Shown: positions 42,620 to 52,302, numbered from the stretch's first letter. The stretch is 55,990 bases of DNA from Catellatospora methionotrophica (GCF_011297335.1 NZ_JAAOTJ010000015.1:150958-206947); one strand, 5' to 3'. The notes: a model not told the origin generated them from the sequence alone. Program-made: numbers and translations.

Positions 42620-43267
42620 GTGTCAGACCCCGACGAGAACCCCACCCCCACCCCTCCGCCCGCCGACGACAAGGGCACGGGCGGCGACTACCAGCCGGCA
42701 CACGGGGCGGACGACAAGGACGACGACGACAAGGGCGGCCGCAAGCGCTGGCTGCTCCTGCTCCTCCTGCTGCTCCTGATCCTGCTCCTGCTGCTGTGCG
42801 GCGGATTCGCGTACATGAAGTGGTGGCAGAAGAAGGACGCGGACCCGGCGGCGTCGCCGTCCGTGGCCGCCACCGCCACCGTGGCCCCGCCCGCGGCCAG
42901 CCCGACCGGCGCGACGGACCCGAGCGCCGCGGCCAGCCCCGGCACCAGCGCGAGCCCCGGCACCGGCACCGGCGCGAGCCCCAGCGCGCCCGCCGCGTCG
43001 CCGAGTGCCGCACCGTCGCCGTCGCCGACCGCCGGACCGGTGCTGATCGCGGTGCCGAACGTGGTGGGCAAGAAGGCGACCGACGCCGAGAAGATCCTCG
43101 CCGACGCGGGCTTCACCAACGTGAAGTTCGTCGGCGGGAACGGCGAGCAGCTGACGCTGCTGGTCAGCTGGAAGGTCGTCAAGCAGTCCGTGAAGGCCGG
43201 CAGCAAGGTCGCCGCCGACACCGAGATCGTCCTCACCAACACCTCCGTCAGCAACGGCAAGGGCTGA
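42620..43267 (+). CDS. Single-pass membrane protein with one PASTA domain
   Basis: The 215-residue protein has a short acidic cytoplasmic head, an unusually uniform leucine transmembrane helix (44-66), a Ser/Pro/Thr/Ala linker (about 72-138) and one PASTA domain (about 140-208, VPNVVGKKATDAEKILADAGF). PASTA domains bind peptidoglycan fragments or beta-lactams and normally occur in PknB kinases and penicillin-binding proteins. Here there is no kinase or transpeptidase, so it may be a wall sensor or anchor. GTG 42620 follows GAGAGG. The gene ends at a hairpin shared with ppa. Confidence 0.85.
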   Translation: MSDPDENPTPTPPPADDKGTGGDYQPAHGADDKDDDDKGGRKRWLLLLLLLLLILLLLLCGGFAYMKWWQKKDADPAASPSVAATATVAPPAASPTGATDPSAAASPGTSASPGTGTGASPSAPAASPSAAPSPSPTAGPVLIAVPNVVGKKATDAEKILADAGFTNVKFVGGNGEQLTLLVSWKVVKQSVKAGSKVAADTEIVLTNTSVSNGKG

Positions 43268-43307
43268 CCGCGCTGGAATAGGGCGCTTTCTCATCGCCAT
43301 ACGAGGC

Positions 43308-43342
43308 GGACCTGCATCCGCGCATTGCGCGGATGCAGGTCC
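43308..43342. terminator. Bidirectional terminator between PASTA gene and ppa
   Basis: A perfect 16-bp stem (GGACCTGCATCCGCGC with its complement) closes a 3-base loop between convergent stops at 43267 and 43350. Confidence 0.85.
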
Positions 43343-43349
43343 AGCGGGT

Positions 43350-43844
43350 TCATCCGGCGAACGCGCGGAAGCGCTCCTGCGAGCGCATGACCTCTGCCTG
43401 GGCATCGGCGCGGCCCGCCCAGACGCCGCCCTCGGTGTCGGCGCTCTTTCCGGGTTCGAGGTCCTGGTAGACCTTGAAGAAATGCTCGATCTCAAGCTTG
43501 TGGAAGTGTTCCAGGTCGGTGATGTCGACCAGGTGAGCCAGGCGCGGGTCGGCGGTGGGGACACACAGCACTTTGAGGTCCGGCCCCTTCTCGTCGCGCA
43601 TGCGGAACATACCGATCGCCCGGCACCGGATGACGCAGCCGGGAAAGGTCGGCTCCTGCACGAGCACCAGGGCGTCGAGGGGATCGGTGTCCTCGCCGAG
43701 ACTCTGCTCGACGAAGCCGTAGTCAGCGGGATACTGCGTGGCGGTGAACAGGGTGCGATCCAGCCTGATACGGCCGGAGCGGCGGTCCATCACGTACTTG
43801 TTGCGAGTCCCCTTCGGGATCTCGACGGTGACGTCGAACACCAT
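43350..43844 (-). CDS. ppa: Inorganic pyrophosphatase
   Basis: The 164-residue soluble enzyme begins MVFDVTVEIPKGTRNKYVMDRRSGRIRLDR and carries YPADYGFVEQSLGEDTDPLDALVL, the family I PPase signature with its metal-binding aspartates. It hydrolyses pyrophosphate released by biosynthetic reactions. ATG 43844 matches the usual N-terminus; a GTG four codons upstream (43856) is possible and would lie just past the stop of the preceding gene. Confidence 0.95.
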   Translation of the reverse strand: MVFDVTVEIPKGTRNKYVMDRRSGRIRLDRTLFTATQYPADYGFVEQSLGEDTDPLDALVLVQEPTFPGCVIRCRAIGMFRMRDEKGPDLKVLCVPTADPRLAHLVDITDLEHFHKLEIEHFFKVYQDLEPGKSADTEGGVWAGRADAQAEVMRSQERFRAFAG

Positions 43845-43857
43845 GCCCGCTGTCACC

Positions 43858-44412
43858 TCAACGGGCCCCGGCGAGGTCGGCCGAGACGTCGGGGGCGGTG
43901 CTGCCGCCTTCGTTGTCCCATGCCGCGCGGCGATCACCGTTGCCGCCGGTGGCCCGCTTCGCGGATCCGGGCGCCGCTGCCGCTGCGAGGATGTCCGGCG
44001 CGCGCATGGTGTTGGCCGGATCGGCCGCTCTGGCCAACGCGGTCTCGGCCGCGGCGGCAGTCGCGGCGGGCGGCACGACGAGCAGGTCGAGTTGGTCGTC
44101 TCGATCGGTGATGGCGATCGCCAGCGCACCGTTCTGGGAAGCGAACCAGCCCATGCGGACGGCACCGGTGCCAACCGCCAGCCGTCGGTCGCCGGAACCC
44201 CAGGTGGCGCTGCTGAGCATGACGTGCCGGATCCGGCCGTAGCGCTGGGCCAGCGCGAGGACCAGAGCAGGCACCTCCACGGAGGCATCCCATGAGCGAG
44301 GCCACCACCCGCCGTCCAGCACGGCCTGGCCGGCTCGCGTATCAGCGAGCACCAGCCGTGACGCGTCACGTGGGGAGGAGATGTCGGCGCTTGCGCCGGA
44401 TGCAGTGGTCAT
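43858..44412 (-). CDS. DUF5994 family protein
   Basis: The 184-residue protein has RLVLADTRAGQAVLDGGWWPRSWD, RMGWFASQNG and LDLLVVPPAATAAAAETALARAAD, the pattern of DUF5994, an actinobacterial family of unknown role. The C-terminal 50 residues are low complexity. ATG 44412 follows GAGGG by seven bases. It directly precedes ppa on the same strand. Confidence 0.75.
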   Translation of the reverse strand: MTTASGASADISSPRDASRLVLADTRAGQAVLDGGWWPRSWDASVEVPALVLALAQRYGRIRHVMLSSATWGSGDRRLAVGTGAVRMGWFASQNGALAIAITDRDDQLDLLVVPPAATAAAAETALARAADPANTMRAPDILAAAAAPGSAKRATGGNGDRRAAWDNEGGSTAPDVSADLAGAR

Positions 44413-44654
44413 GTTCGGGCCCTCGTCCAGGACCGTATGCCCGGATTACCCAGGCAGAGTCCCTGGTAGGAGAATTGATGCGGACGCGGCCACCGAGGTC
44501 CTGAGCGACAAGCCAAGCGTACGCCTAGGCGCGGGCACCGCATAGTCGCCGCTTACGCGTAGCGGGAAAACGCAGATGCACATCTCACGGCTGTTGGCCA
44601 GAATGCTGTCGCAGTTGCGGCTGATGGCATGACCCTGACCGCTGCTCGGCTGAC

Positions 44655-47129
44655 CTACCGACCGCCCAGCGCCTGGAGTTCGCGGGCCTGGCTCACCAGG
44701 CGGCTCGCACCGCCGCGCCCGGCCAGCGCCGTGACCTCGGGCGGGAGTTGCCCGGCACCGCAGGCCCGGCCGCATCGGACGGCCAGCGCCATCAGGTCGG
44801 CCGTCGCCGGGCGCGCCTTGTCCAGCGTCACCAGCGGCACGAGCGCCGCCACGGCGAGTTGCCAGACCACGGCGACCGCACCCGCCTGCGCGGCCTCGTC
44901 GAGCGCGGACACGCAGCGGTTCACCTTGAGCACGCCTGCGGCCGCCAGTTCGCCCAGCTCCCGTCCGACCGCGGCCGCGTCGAGATCACCGGTCGCGGCC
45001 AGGCCCAGCAGCCCGTCGACGGCAGCGATCCGGTCGGCCGCGGAGCGCGCCGCCAGCCCGTACGCCAGGGCCAGGTGCACCGCCGGGCCCACCGGCCCAC
45101 CGCACTCCGCCAGGTGGGCCAGCAGCAGTCCACCGCCATCGAGGTCCAGGTCGGCGTTCGCGGCGAGGATCGGCAGCGCCGAAGCGGCCACCACCTCCCG
45201 GTGCGACGGCAATGCGGCCGTCCACAGCTGCGGCTCCTCGATGTGCCCGGCCGCCAGCGTCGGCTGGTCGCCGCGGGCGATCGTCATCAGTTCCAGGGCG
45301 AGCGGACCGGCGTGCTCCGGTGGCTTGAGCGCCACCACCCGGCGCAGTGCCGGCTGGCGGTGCCAGGAGTAGTACGACGGCTGGGCGGTGGCGACCTGCT
45401 GCCGCCGCAGCGACACCGGATCGGGCACCGACCCGCTGAGCCACCGGGCGAAGGTCGCACCGGCCGGTGAACGCAGCCGCAGCGCCGCACTCACCACCTG
45501 CGGATCGGCCTCGCGGGGCAGCCGCAGCAGGGCCTGCTCGAAGTCCAGCGCCCATGGCTGCCACCCGTCTCGCTCGGCCTGCTCCAGCCGCCGCAGCAGT
45601 TCCGCGGCCTCCAGGCGGCCGTTGGCGTGGGTCGGCGTCGCCATGAGCAGCGGCACCGGCTGGCGGCTGAGCTGCACCGCCATCTCGTTGAGCCGGGCCG
45701 CGAGCACCATGTGCAGACCGGAGCCGTTGCCGCGCAGCTTCCGCAGCGTCTTGGGCTGGACCCCGGAATCGGCGCGGAAGAGGTTGTCGAGCCGCCGACG
45801 CCGGTCCGACCGTCCATCCACGACGGCAGCCACGCCCAGCATCCCGTGCAGCTGCTGCGCCAGCTCACCCCACCAGCGCTGCTCCGCGCCCAGCAGCGGG
45901 CGCACCGCAAGCGCCAGCGCCTGCGCGTCGTGCGCCCGCCAGTGCACGATCGCTGCCAGCACCCGTTCCACGGTCGGCACCGACCGGTCCCCCGCCAGCA
46001 GTGCAGACAGCTCCTCGGCCAGCTCCGCCACGCCGCCCAGTGGCGGTCCCAGCGGTGCGGGAACAGGAACCGGCAGCGCGGCGGGCACCGGATCGGCGGC
46101 GACCGGCACGGGATCCGCCAGCAGCGCGGCGATTTCCGCCGCGCGCTCCGGCCGCCGCCGCGCCACCTGCCGCAGCCAGGTCGTCTGCGCTTTGACCAGC
46201 GTTTTCTCCGGCCGGGCGAGGGCGATCTCCGCGACGTCGCGCAGCGTGTCCCAGGCCAGCAGCCCGGCCTCGTCCGCGCCGCGCAACGCCCTCAGCGCCG
46301 TGGCCGCGACCGTGGAGTTACCGGACTCCACCAGGCGCGTGTAGTCGCCGACCGCGGCCGCCGCCTCCGGCCCCGGCACCGCCAGCGCTTCGTGCATCCG
46401 GGTGTACGCGCGCAGCGCGCTCGGCCTGCCCCCGCGCAGCAGCCGGGACCGGCAGCCCTCGACGAGCTGCCCGCGCACGGTGGCGTCGCCCGCACCCAGG
46501 CGCAGCAGCGCGGGCACGAAGCCGCGGGCGTCGTCCTCGTACCGATAGTCCAGCCGCGGGCCGAGTCCGTCGTGGGTGAACATCATCGGGATCAGCACGG
46601 CCGTGTACGGGCTGGCCCGCAACGCGTCGTCGGCGTCGGGCGCGTCCCGCATGGCGTCGATCCACCCGCCCACGAACGCCTCACCGGTCGGCACGGCGCA
46701 GCCGCTCTCCCGGACCAGGGCGTCCACGAGCCGCCACTGGCCGGACCAGCCCCAGCCGTCGTCGAGGGGCAGCCGGTCGGCCATCAGCCGCGCGAGCTCG
46801 CCCACCCAGGGCACCTCCCGCAGGCGCAGCACCTCCAGCACGGGACCGGGCTGCGTCTCGCGCAGCGTCCACCGCATCTGGCCTCGGTTCAGCGCGACGC
46901 CGGCCTTCTTCGCGGTGGACGCGCAGCCCACCAGTGCGACGACCCGGGCCTGCGCCTGCCGCCGCCACGCGGACCAGTCGTCGGGCTGCTGCCGGGCGAT
47001 GGCGGCCACGTCGGCGAACGCCGCCCGGCGCTGCTTCTCGTCGGCCCGGCGCAGCCAGCCGACGACGGCGGCGACGTCGCCCGTGTCCACGGCCCGCCGC
47101 AGCTCCTCCACGTCGCCCGCCGCCCTCAC
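44655..47129 (-). CDS. DUF6493 family protein (partner of SWIM protein)
   Basis: The 824-residue protein is mostly alpha-helical with repeated Ala/Leu-rich helical hairpins like HEAT repeats, split by a proline-rich segment (about residues 340-365). It resembles DUF6493 proteins that follow SWIM zinc finger genes in actinobacteria. The GTG at 47129 overlaps the SWIM gene stop (GTGA), a strong sign of coupled synthesis and probably of a complex. No catalytic motif is visible. Family name is moderately sure; function unknown. Confidence 0.65.
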   Translation of the reverse strand: MRAAGDVEELRRAVDTGDVAAVVGWLRRADEKQRRAAFADVAAIARQQPDDWSAWRRQAQARVVALVGCASTAKKAGVALNRGQMRWTLRETQPGPVLEVLRLREVPWVGELARLMADRLPLDDGWGWSGQWRLVDALVRESGCAVPTGEAFVGGWIDAMRDAPDADDALRASPYTAVLIPMMFTHDGLGPRLDYRYEDDARGFVPALLRLGAGDATVRGQLVEGCRSRLLRGGRPSALRAYTRMHEALAVPGPEAAAAVGDYTRLVESGNSTVAATALRALRGADEAGLLAWDTLRDVAEIALARPEKTLVKAQTTWLRQVARRRPERAAEIAALLADPVPVAADPVPAALPVPVPAPLGPPLGGVAELAEELSALLAGDRSVPTVERVLAAIVHWRAHDAQALALAVRPLLGAEQRWWGELAQQLHGMLGVAAVVDGRSDRRRRLDNLFRADSGVQPKTLRKLRGNGSGLHMVLAARLNEMAVQLSRQPVPLLMATPTHANGRLEAAELLRRLEQAERDGWQPWALDFEQALLRLPREADPQVVSAALRLRSPAGATFARWLSGSVPDPVSLRRQQVATAQPSYYSWHRQPALRRVVALKPPEHAGPLALELMTIARGDQPTLAAGHIEEPQLWTAALPSHREVVAASALPILAANADLDLDGGGLLLAHLAECGGPVGPAVHLALAYGLAARSAADRIAAVDGLLGLAATGDLDAAAVGRELGELAAAGVLKVNRCVSALDEAAQAGAVAVVWQLAVAALVPLVTLDKARPATADLMALAVRCGRACGAGQLPPEVTALAGRGGASRLVSQARELQALGGR

Positions 47130-48448
47130 GCGGGCACGACCGAGGTCACCGCGATACGCACCGCGAGCTGGTGGCGGCAGGGTCCCCGGTCGCCCCGGTG
47201 TTTACCCCACCACTGGCAGGTGCATCCCGCCGGTGCGCCGTCGACCACGCGCACCTGGTAGACCCCCTCGGTCCCGCGTACCGACGCGACGTCGCCGGAC
47301 ACGGTGACCGCACCGGCGTCCAGCAGCGCCCGCGCCCCGGCCAGGCGGGGGTTGAGCTTGTCGGCGGCCGCGGTGCCGAACGGCATCACCCGGTGGAAGT
47401 AGGTCGCCTCGGCGACGTCGTAGCCGACCCGCCCGGCCGTGCCCAGCAGCGCCAGCCCGGCCCGGACCTGTGCCCCGGTCAGGCCGGTGGCGGTGGCCAG
47501 CGCGTCGGCGTCGAGGGTCGGCGCGAGCGCGAGCAGGTCGCTGATCCGGTCCGCCGCGTCGGCGGCGTCGTCGGAGGCCAGCGCGGACAGCACCGCGCCC
47601 TCGCCGGAGAAGCCACGGTACGGCTCCGGCGACAGCGTCAGCGACAGCCGCAGGGTCGGGGTCTCCAGTTCCCACACCGAGGCGACGGGGCCGCTGCCGG
47701 GGCGCACGGCCGGGCCGTACACGGTGAGGTTGCCCGCGTGCCGCAGCAGCCCGCGCAGCGCGCCGAGCCGGTCCGTGCCCGCCAGGCAGATCGCCCCGGC
47801 CACGGGCCGGGCGGTCAGCCGCAGGCCCTGCCCGGCGGGCACCACCCACAGCGTGTCGCGGCCCTTGGGCAGGCGGCGCAGGAACTCGGCGGCCGCGGCG
47901 GCGGTGATCCGCACCCGCGGCTCCATGCCCGCGGTGACCGCGTGCACCTGGGCGAAGCCGCGCAGCCAGCGGCCGGGCAGCGGCACCTTGCGCTCGACGA
48001 CGCTGCCGTCCATCGTGGACACGGTCAGATCCTGCGGGCCCACGGCCAGGTGCAGCGGGTCCAGACCGCCGACGCGGGCGAGCGCCAGCTGCAGCGGCAC
48101 GTTGACGTCGACGTTGGTGGTGCCGTGCTCGGGGCGCTCACCGTCCAGGCCGGAGGGCAGCACGTCCATCCGGGCGTACACGCCGCAGCAGCCACTGAAC
48201 GACTCGAAGCGCAGCATGTCCTCGCTGCCGGTGACCACCGGGTCGAGGCTGGCCCAGTCGACGCGCTGGTGGTAGCGGGCGCGGGCGACCTCGGCGACGG
48301 CCAGCAGGCCGATCGCGACGGTCTGCGGGGTGGTCATGAACCCGTCGAAGAACCGGGGGTGCGTGCCGCACCCGCCGGACGTCTGCAACGCGAGACCCTC
48401 CGCGGTCAGCGCGGAGGGTCCGGAGTACGCATAGGTGGCAACCGACAT
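47126..48448 (-). CDS. SWIM zinc finger protein
   Basis: The 440-residue protein ends with a SWIM motif CxCx(12)CxH (C409, C411, C424, H426), a zinc-binding element found in DNA- or protein-binding proteins. The large N-terminal portion (about 1-400) has no recognised domain. ATG 48448 is preceded by GGTGG. In other actinobacteria such genes sit beside MoxR ATPase and VWA genes; neither is present in the window, only the DUF6493 partner. Confidence 0.82.
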   Translation of the reverse strand: MSVATYAYSGPSALTAEGLALQTSGGCGTHPRFFDGFMTTPQTVAIGLLAVAEVARARYHQRVDWASLDPVVTGSEDMLRFESFSGCCGVYARMDVLPSGLDGERPEHGTTNVDVNVPLQLALARVGGLDPLHLAVGPQDLTVSTMDGSVVERKVPLPGRWLRGFAQVHAVTAGMEPRVRITAAAAAEFLRRLPKGRDTLWVVPAGQGLRLTARPVAGAICLAGTDRLGALRGLLRHAGNLTVYGPAVRPGSGPVASVWELETPTLRLSLTLSPEPYRGFSGEGAVLSALASDDAADAADRISDLLALAPTLDADALATATGLTGAQVRAGLALLGTAGRVGYDVAEATYFHRVMPFGTAAADKLNPRLAGARALLDAGAVTVSGDVASVRGTEGVYQVRVVDGAPAGCTCQWWGKHRGDRGPCRHQLAVRIAVTSVVPA

Positions 48449-48469
48449 GGCGGCCACCGTAGGGACGGG

Positions 48470-48880
48470 CTACGACAGTTCGGGGAACCAGAGCTTGATC
48501 TCGCGCTCGGCGGACTCGGCCGAGTCGGACGCGTGCACCAGGTTCTCCCGGTTGGACAGGGAGAGGTCGCCGCGGATGGTGCCCGCGGCCGCGGCCCGGC
48601 CGTCGGTCGCGCCGACCAGCAGGCGGATCACCGCGATGGCCTCGTCGCCCGCGATGATCGCGGCCACCAGCGGACCGCTGGTCATGAATGCCTTGAGCGG
48701 CGGGTAGAACGCCTTCTCCACGTGCTCGGCGTAGTGCGCGTCGGCCAGATCCGCGTCCATCGTGCGCAGCACGAGCGCGTCGACGGCGAGCCCCTTGCGC
48801 TCGAACCGCGCGATGATCTCCCCGACCAGGCCACGACGCACCGCGTCCGGCTTGATCAGCACGAGCGAACGTTCCGCCAC
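48470..48880 (-). CDS. ndk: Nucleoside diphosphate kinase
   Basis: The 136-residue enzyme starts at GTG 48880 behind AAGGAGG six bases away (AERSLVLIKPDAVRRGLVGEI). The catalytic His116 lies in NLVHASDS, where most homologs have HGSDS; the Ala change is conservative. It balances nucleoside triphosphate pools using a phosphohistidine intermediate. Full length. Confidence 0.96.
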   Translation of the reverse strand: MAERSLVLIKPDAVRRGLVGEIIARFERKGLAVDALVLRTMDADLADAHYAEHVEKAFYPPLKAFMTSGPLVAAIIAGDEAIAVIRLLVGATDGRAAAAGTIRGDLSLSNRENLVHASDSAESAEREIKLWFPELS

Positions 48881-49060
48881 GAACTTCCTCCTTGAAGGCG
48901 ACACATGTCCCCACCTGCGGCAACACGAGGTGGGCTCATCAGCCTACCGAACTGCACTTTCCTCGATCGACGGACCCGCCTAAGGTCATGGATTGAAGAC
49001 ACAGCGTTGCGGGGAGGCGGCGCGCTGTGGTCGTGCACACAGCGCTCGGGGAGGCACGCG

Positions 49061-50419
49061 TTGGCACGGTTAGGGCGCAAACCGGTCCGGCCCGGCCGGG
49101 TCACCACCGCCATCTGCCTGGGCGCGCTGGGACTGTTCGTCATCTCGATGTCGGCGGGCCTCGGCAGCTGGCCGCTGGGCGCGGTGGGCGCGGCGATGGT
49201 CGTCGTCGGGGTGGCTCTGCTGACCACGGCGTCGATGCTCGGCGCCGACAAGGCGTACGTGGTCGGCACGGTGCACGTGGTGAAGGCGTCCGAGCCGCCG
49301 CTGAACGCGGAGTTCGGGCGCTGCGAGATGCAGGTGCTGGTCGACGCGCCCGGCCATCCCGGCCAGACCGTGGTCATGAACGACCCGCGGGTGCCGGTGC
49401 TGAAGTGGCCCGACGCGGGCGACACGCTGCCCGCCCTGGTCGCGGTCGCCGACGCGCGGCGCATCAAGATCCAGTGGGAGAAGATCGGCACCCACGGCGA
49501 GCGGTACGAGCAGAGTTTCGAACGGGCCGGCGACGACGAGTTCTACCACGATCCGGGCGACGACTACGACGACCCGCACTTCGACGACCCGCACTACGGC
49601 GACGGCGGCGACTACGACGGGACCGGCTACGACGATCAGCCCCGCCCGGACGGCCCGCACGGCGCCGACGACACCTACGCGGGGTTCCGCGACGACGACC
49701 CGATCGACCTGGACGCGGTGCCGCCGGACAAGCCGCTGCCCCGCCGGCAGCCGAGCCCGCACCCCCGCCCGGCCGCGCCCCGCGAGGACCCGGGCCAGGA
49801 CCCCGCGCCGGTCGCGGTGCTGGAAGGCGAGCTGTACACCGCCGACGTGCCCGGCCCCCGCACCCCCATGGACGCGGAGTCGCCGGACTTCACCTCGATC
49901 GATGTGATCGACTTCGCGGACGTGCCGGAGCCGCCCGCTCCCGCGATCTCGGACACCCTCACCGGGCCCGTGGCGCTGCCGCGCGCGGCCACGACCGGTA
50001 TCGACGACCTGCTCGTCGCGTCACCGCACGCCCGGCCCGCCTCGGCCGGGTCGATCCAGGGCGTCGGCATCACCCTGCTCGTCACCGACCTGGACCGCTC
50101 CCGCGCCTTCTACCACGACCTGCTCGGCTTCTACGAGCTCGACGGAGGGCCCAGCAACCTGGTGCTGGCCTCCGGCGACACCCGCCTGGTGCTGCGCACG
50201 ACCCCCGAACTGGCCCCGGTCAACCGCCGCCACGTGCACCTCAACCTGGAGGTCGGCGACGTCGACGCGGTCTACCGCGAGCTGAAGGTGCGCGGCGTCA
50301 AGTTCACCTACGCACCCCGCGTGGTCAACCACGGCGAGCGCCTCGAACTGTGGGCCGCCTCGTTCAAGGACCCCGACGGCCACGGCATCGCCGTCATCGA
50401 GTGGAAGGCGCGCGCCTAG
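49061..50419 (+). CDS. Membrane-anchored VOC (glyoxalase/bleomycin-resistance fold) fusion protein
   Basis: The 452-residue product starts at TTG 49061 with GGGGAGG six bases upstream. Two transmembrane helices (about 14-34 and 37-59) are followed by a soluble region (60-150), a long Asp/Tyr/His/Pro-rich disordered linker (about 155-320; DDYDDPHFDDPHYGD) and a C-terminal VOC domain (336-452, GITLLVTDLDRSRAFYHDLLGF). Of the usual VOC metal ligands the HVHLNLEV His and the IAVIEW Glu are visible; the first strand position is not His. A VOC domain tethered to a membrane helix pair is unusual. Function unknown. Confidence 0.8.
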   Translation: MARLGRKPVRPGRVTTAICLGALGLFVISMSAGLGSWPLGAVGAAMVVVGVALLTTASMLGADKAYVVGTVHVVKASEPPLNAEFGRCEMQVLVDAPGHPGQTVVMNDPRVPVLKWPDAGDTLPALVAVADARRIKIQWEKIGTHGERYEQSFERAGDDEFYHDPGDDYDDPHFDDPHYGDGGDYDGTGYDDQPRPDGPHGADDTYAGFRDDDPIDLDAVPPDKPLPRRQPSPHPRPAAPREDPGQDPAPVAVLEGELYTADVPGPRTPMDAESPDFTSIDVIDFADVPEPPAPAISDTLTGPVALPRAATTGIDDLLVASPHARPASAGSIQGVGITLLVTDLDRSRAFYHDLLGFYELDGGPSNLVLASGDTRLVLRTTPELAPVNRRHVHLNLEVGDVDAVYRELKVRGVKFTYAPRVVNHGERLELWAASFKDPDGHGIAVIEWKARA

Positions 50420-50871
50420 CGGGACACGGTCCGGCGCACGTGGAGCACGTACGCCCAGGTGAGCCCGAACACGACGCCCACCACGGCGAACGCCCAGTGC
50501 AGGAAGCCCAGCAGCAGCAGTACGACCTGGAACGCCGACACCGCCCACCAGCCCCACGGGAAACGCAGGGTCGCCGACAGCGCGACCGCCACCACCACGG
50601 CGATCAGCGCCACGGTCACCGCGGCCATGCTGCCGCCCGGTGGGCGCAGCACCCAGATCGGCATCAGCGCCAGCAGCAGCACCAGCGCTTCCAGCACCAG
50701 CGTGCCCGCGGCCAGACCGCGCACCGCACGGTTCGGGTTGCGCAGGCCGCTGGGCTTGCCGCCCAGGTTCAGTTGCAGGTCACGCTCGCGCGCCTCGCCC
50801 GGTTTGTGCCCGGCGGGGCCTTCCGGCGTCGAGCCGGCCGCGGCCTCGCTCGGGTGGCTGTGCTCGGTCAT
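50416..50871 (-). CDS. DUF4233 membrane protein
   Basis: The 151-residue protein has a charged N-terminus and four hydrophobic segments (about 52-72, 80-100, 104-122, 124-144) with GWWAVSAFQVVLLLLGFLHWAFAVVG. This matches DUF4233, a family encoded next to folC in actinobacteria. ATG 50871 follows GGGGAG. Its TAG and that of the convergent VOC gene share one CTAG, so the genes overlap by four bases. Role unknown. Confidence 0.82.
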   Translation of the reverse strand: MTEHSHPSEAAAGSTPEGPAGHKPGEARERDLQLNLGGKPSGLRNPNRAVRGLAAGTLVLEALVLLLALMPIWVLRPPGGSMAAVTVALIAVVVAVALSATLRFPWGWWAVSAFQVVLLLLGFLHWAFAVVGVVFGLTWAYVLHVRRTVSR

Positions 50872-50940
50872 GCCCGCTCCCCGTGGCGCTCGCTCATGCC
50901 TGTCCCCGCCGCTCGCCGGGCCGCACCGGCGCTGCGCCGG

Positions 50941-52302
50941 TCACCGCTGGAACAGCTTCCGGGCGTCGGCGACGGTGACCACCGATCCGGTGATCAGCAC
51001 GCCCACGCCGCTGATGCCCGCGTCGATGTCCGCCTCGGCCAGCGTCACCGCGGCCTCGATCGCGTCGGGCATCTCGGGATGGATGTGCACCCGGTCCTCG
51101 CCGAAGATCTCGTACGCGATCTCCGCCAGCTCCTCGGCGGGCAGCGAGCGCGGCGAGGAGTTGCGGGTGCAGACCAGCTCGTCGACGACCGGCTCCAGCA
51201 GCTCCAGCACCCCGTCGGCATCCTTGTCGCCGAGCATGCCGACCACGGCCACCAGGCGGCGGAACGAGAACTCCTCGGTCAGCGCGGCGACGGTCGCGGC
51301 CATGCCGTGCGGGTTGTGCGCGGCGTCGACCAGCACCGTGGGCGCGTTGCGGACCCGCTCCAGGCGGCCCGGCGAGGAACTGGACGAGAAGCCCTCCCGG
51401 ACCACCTCGACCTCCAACTGCCGGTCCTTGCCCGCGCCCAGGAAGGCCTCCACCGCGGCGAGCGCCAGGGCGGCGTTCTGCGCCTGGTGCGCGCCGTGCA
51501 GCGGCAGGAAGATCTCGTCGTACACCCCGCCCAGGCCCTGCAGCGTCAGCACCTGACCGCCCAGCGCCAGGTTGCGCTCGATGACACCGAACTCGCTGCC
51601 CTCGCGGGCCACGGTCGCGCCGACCTCGGCGCAGCGCTCCAGGATCGGGCCCATCGCCTCCTCCGGCTGCAGCGCGCAGATCAGCGTGGCGCCCTCATGC
51701 ACGATGCCCGACTTGGCCAGCGCGATGTCGGCGATCGTGTCGCCCAGCCACTCGGTGTGGTCCAGCCCGATCGGGGTGATCACCGCGACGCCCGCCTGGA
51801 TCACGTTCGTGGCGTCCTCGGCCCCGCCGAGCCCGACCTCGACCACGGCCACGTCCACCGGCGCGTCGGCGAACGTCGCGAACGCCAGCGCGGTGGTCAT
51901 GTCGAAGTAGGTCAGCGGCTCGTCGTTGCGCGCGTCGACCAGCTCCGCGAGCGGGCCGACCTCGGCGTACACCGCGGTGAAGCGCTCCTCGTCGACCGGC
52001 TGCCCGTCCAGGCTGATCCGCTCCCGCACCGTCTCCAGGTGCGGGCTCGTGTACCGCCCGGTGTGCAGCCCGTGCGCGCGCAGCAGGCTGTCGATCATGC
52101 GCGCGGTCGAGGTCTTGCCGTTGGTGCCGGTCAGATGGATCGACGGATACGCCCGCTGCGGGCTGCCGAGCACGTCCAGCAGCTCCTCGATGCGACCGAG
52201 GTCGAAGACCATCCGGGTGAAGCCGCGCCGGTCCAGCGCGGCCTCCACCTCGGCGTACGTAATGTCCTGCCCGTCTTGAGCGGAAGAGCTCACGAATGTC
52301 AC
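50941..52302 (-). CDS. folC: Bifunctional folylpolyglutamate/dihydrofolate synthase
   Basis: The 453-residue Mur-ligase-type enzyme has the ATP loop GTNGKTS at 59-65, [17 protein letters not shown] and VDAAHNPHG. It adds glutamate to folates. GTG 52302 overlaps the valS stop (GTGA). It sits in the valS-folC-DUF4233 row, a common actinobacterial arrangement (often followed by ndk). Confidence 0.95.
   Translation of the reverse strand: MTFVSSSAQDGQDITYAEVEAALDRRGFTRMVFDLGRIEELLDVLGSPQRAYPSIHLTGTNGKTSTARMIDSLLRAHGLHTGRYTSPHLETVRERISLDGQPVDEERFTAVYAEVGPLAELVDARNDEPLTYFDMTTALAFATFADAPVDVAVVEVGLGGAEDATNVIQAGVAVITPIGLDHTEWLGDTIADIALAKSGIVHEGATLICALQPEEAMGPILERCAEVGATVAREGSEFGVIERNLALGGQVLTLQGLGGVYDEIFLPLHGAHQAQNAALALAAVEAFLGAGKDRQLEVEVVREGFSSSSSPGRLERVRNAPTVLVDAAHNPHGMAATVAALTEEFSFRRLVAVVGMLGDKDADGVLELLEPVVDELVCTRNSSPRSLPAEELAEIAYEIFGEDRVHIHPEMPDAIEAAVTLAEADIDAGISGVGVLITGSVVTVADARKLFQR

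Noticed and set aside
42710..42732. DDDDK stretch in the PASTA protein, like an enteropeptidase site
   Set aside because: A chance product of an acidic cytoplasmic head; no biological reason for cleavage there.
44413..44654. Possible small gene between the DUF5994 and DUF6493 genes
   Set aside because: No frame with a ribosome binding site or recognisable product; only weak short inverted repeats such as CGCTTACGCGTAGCG.
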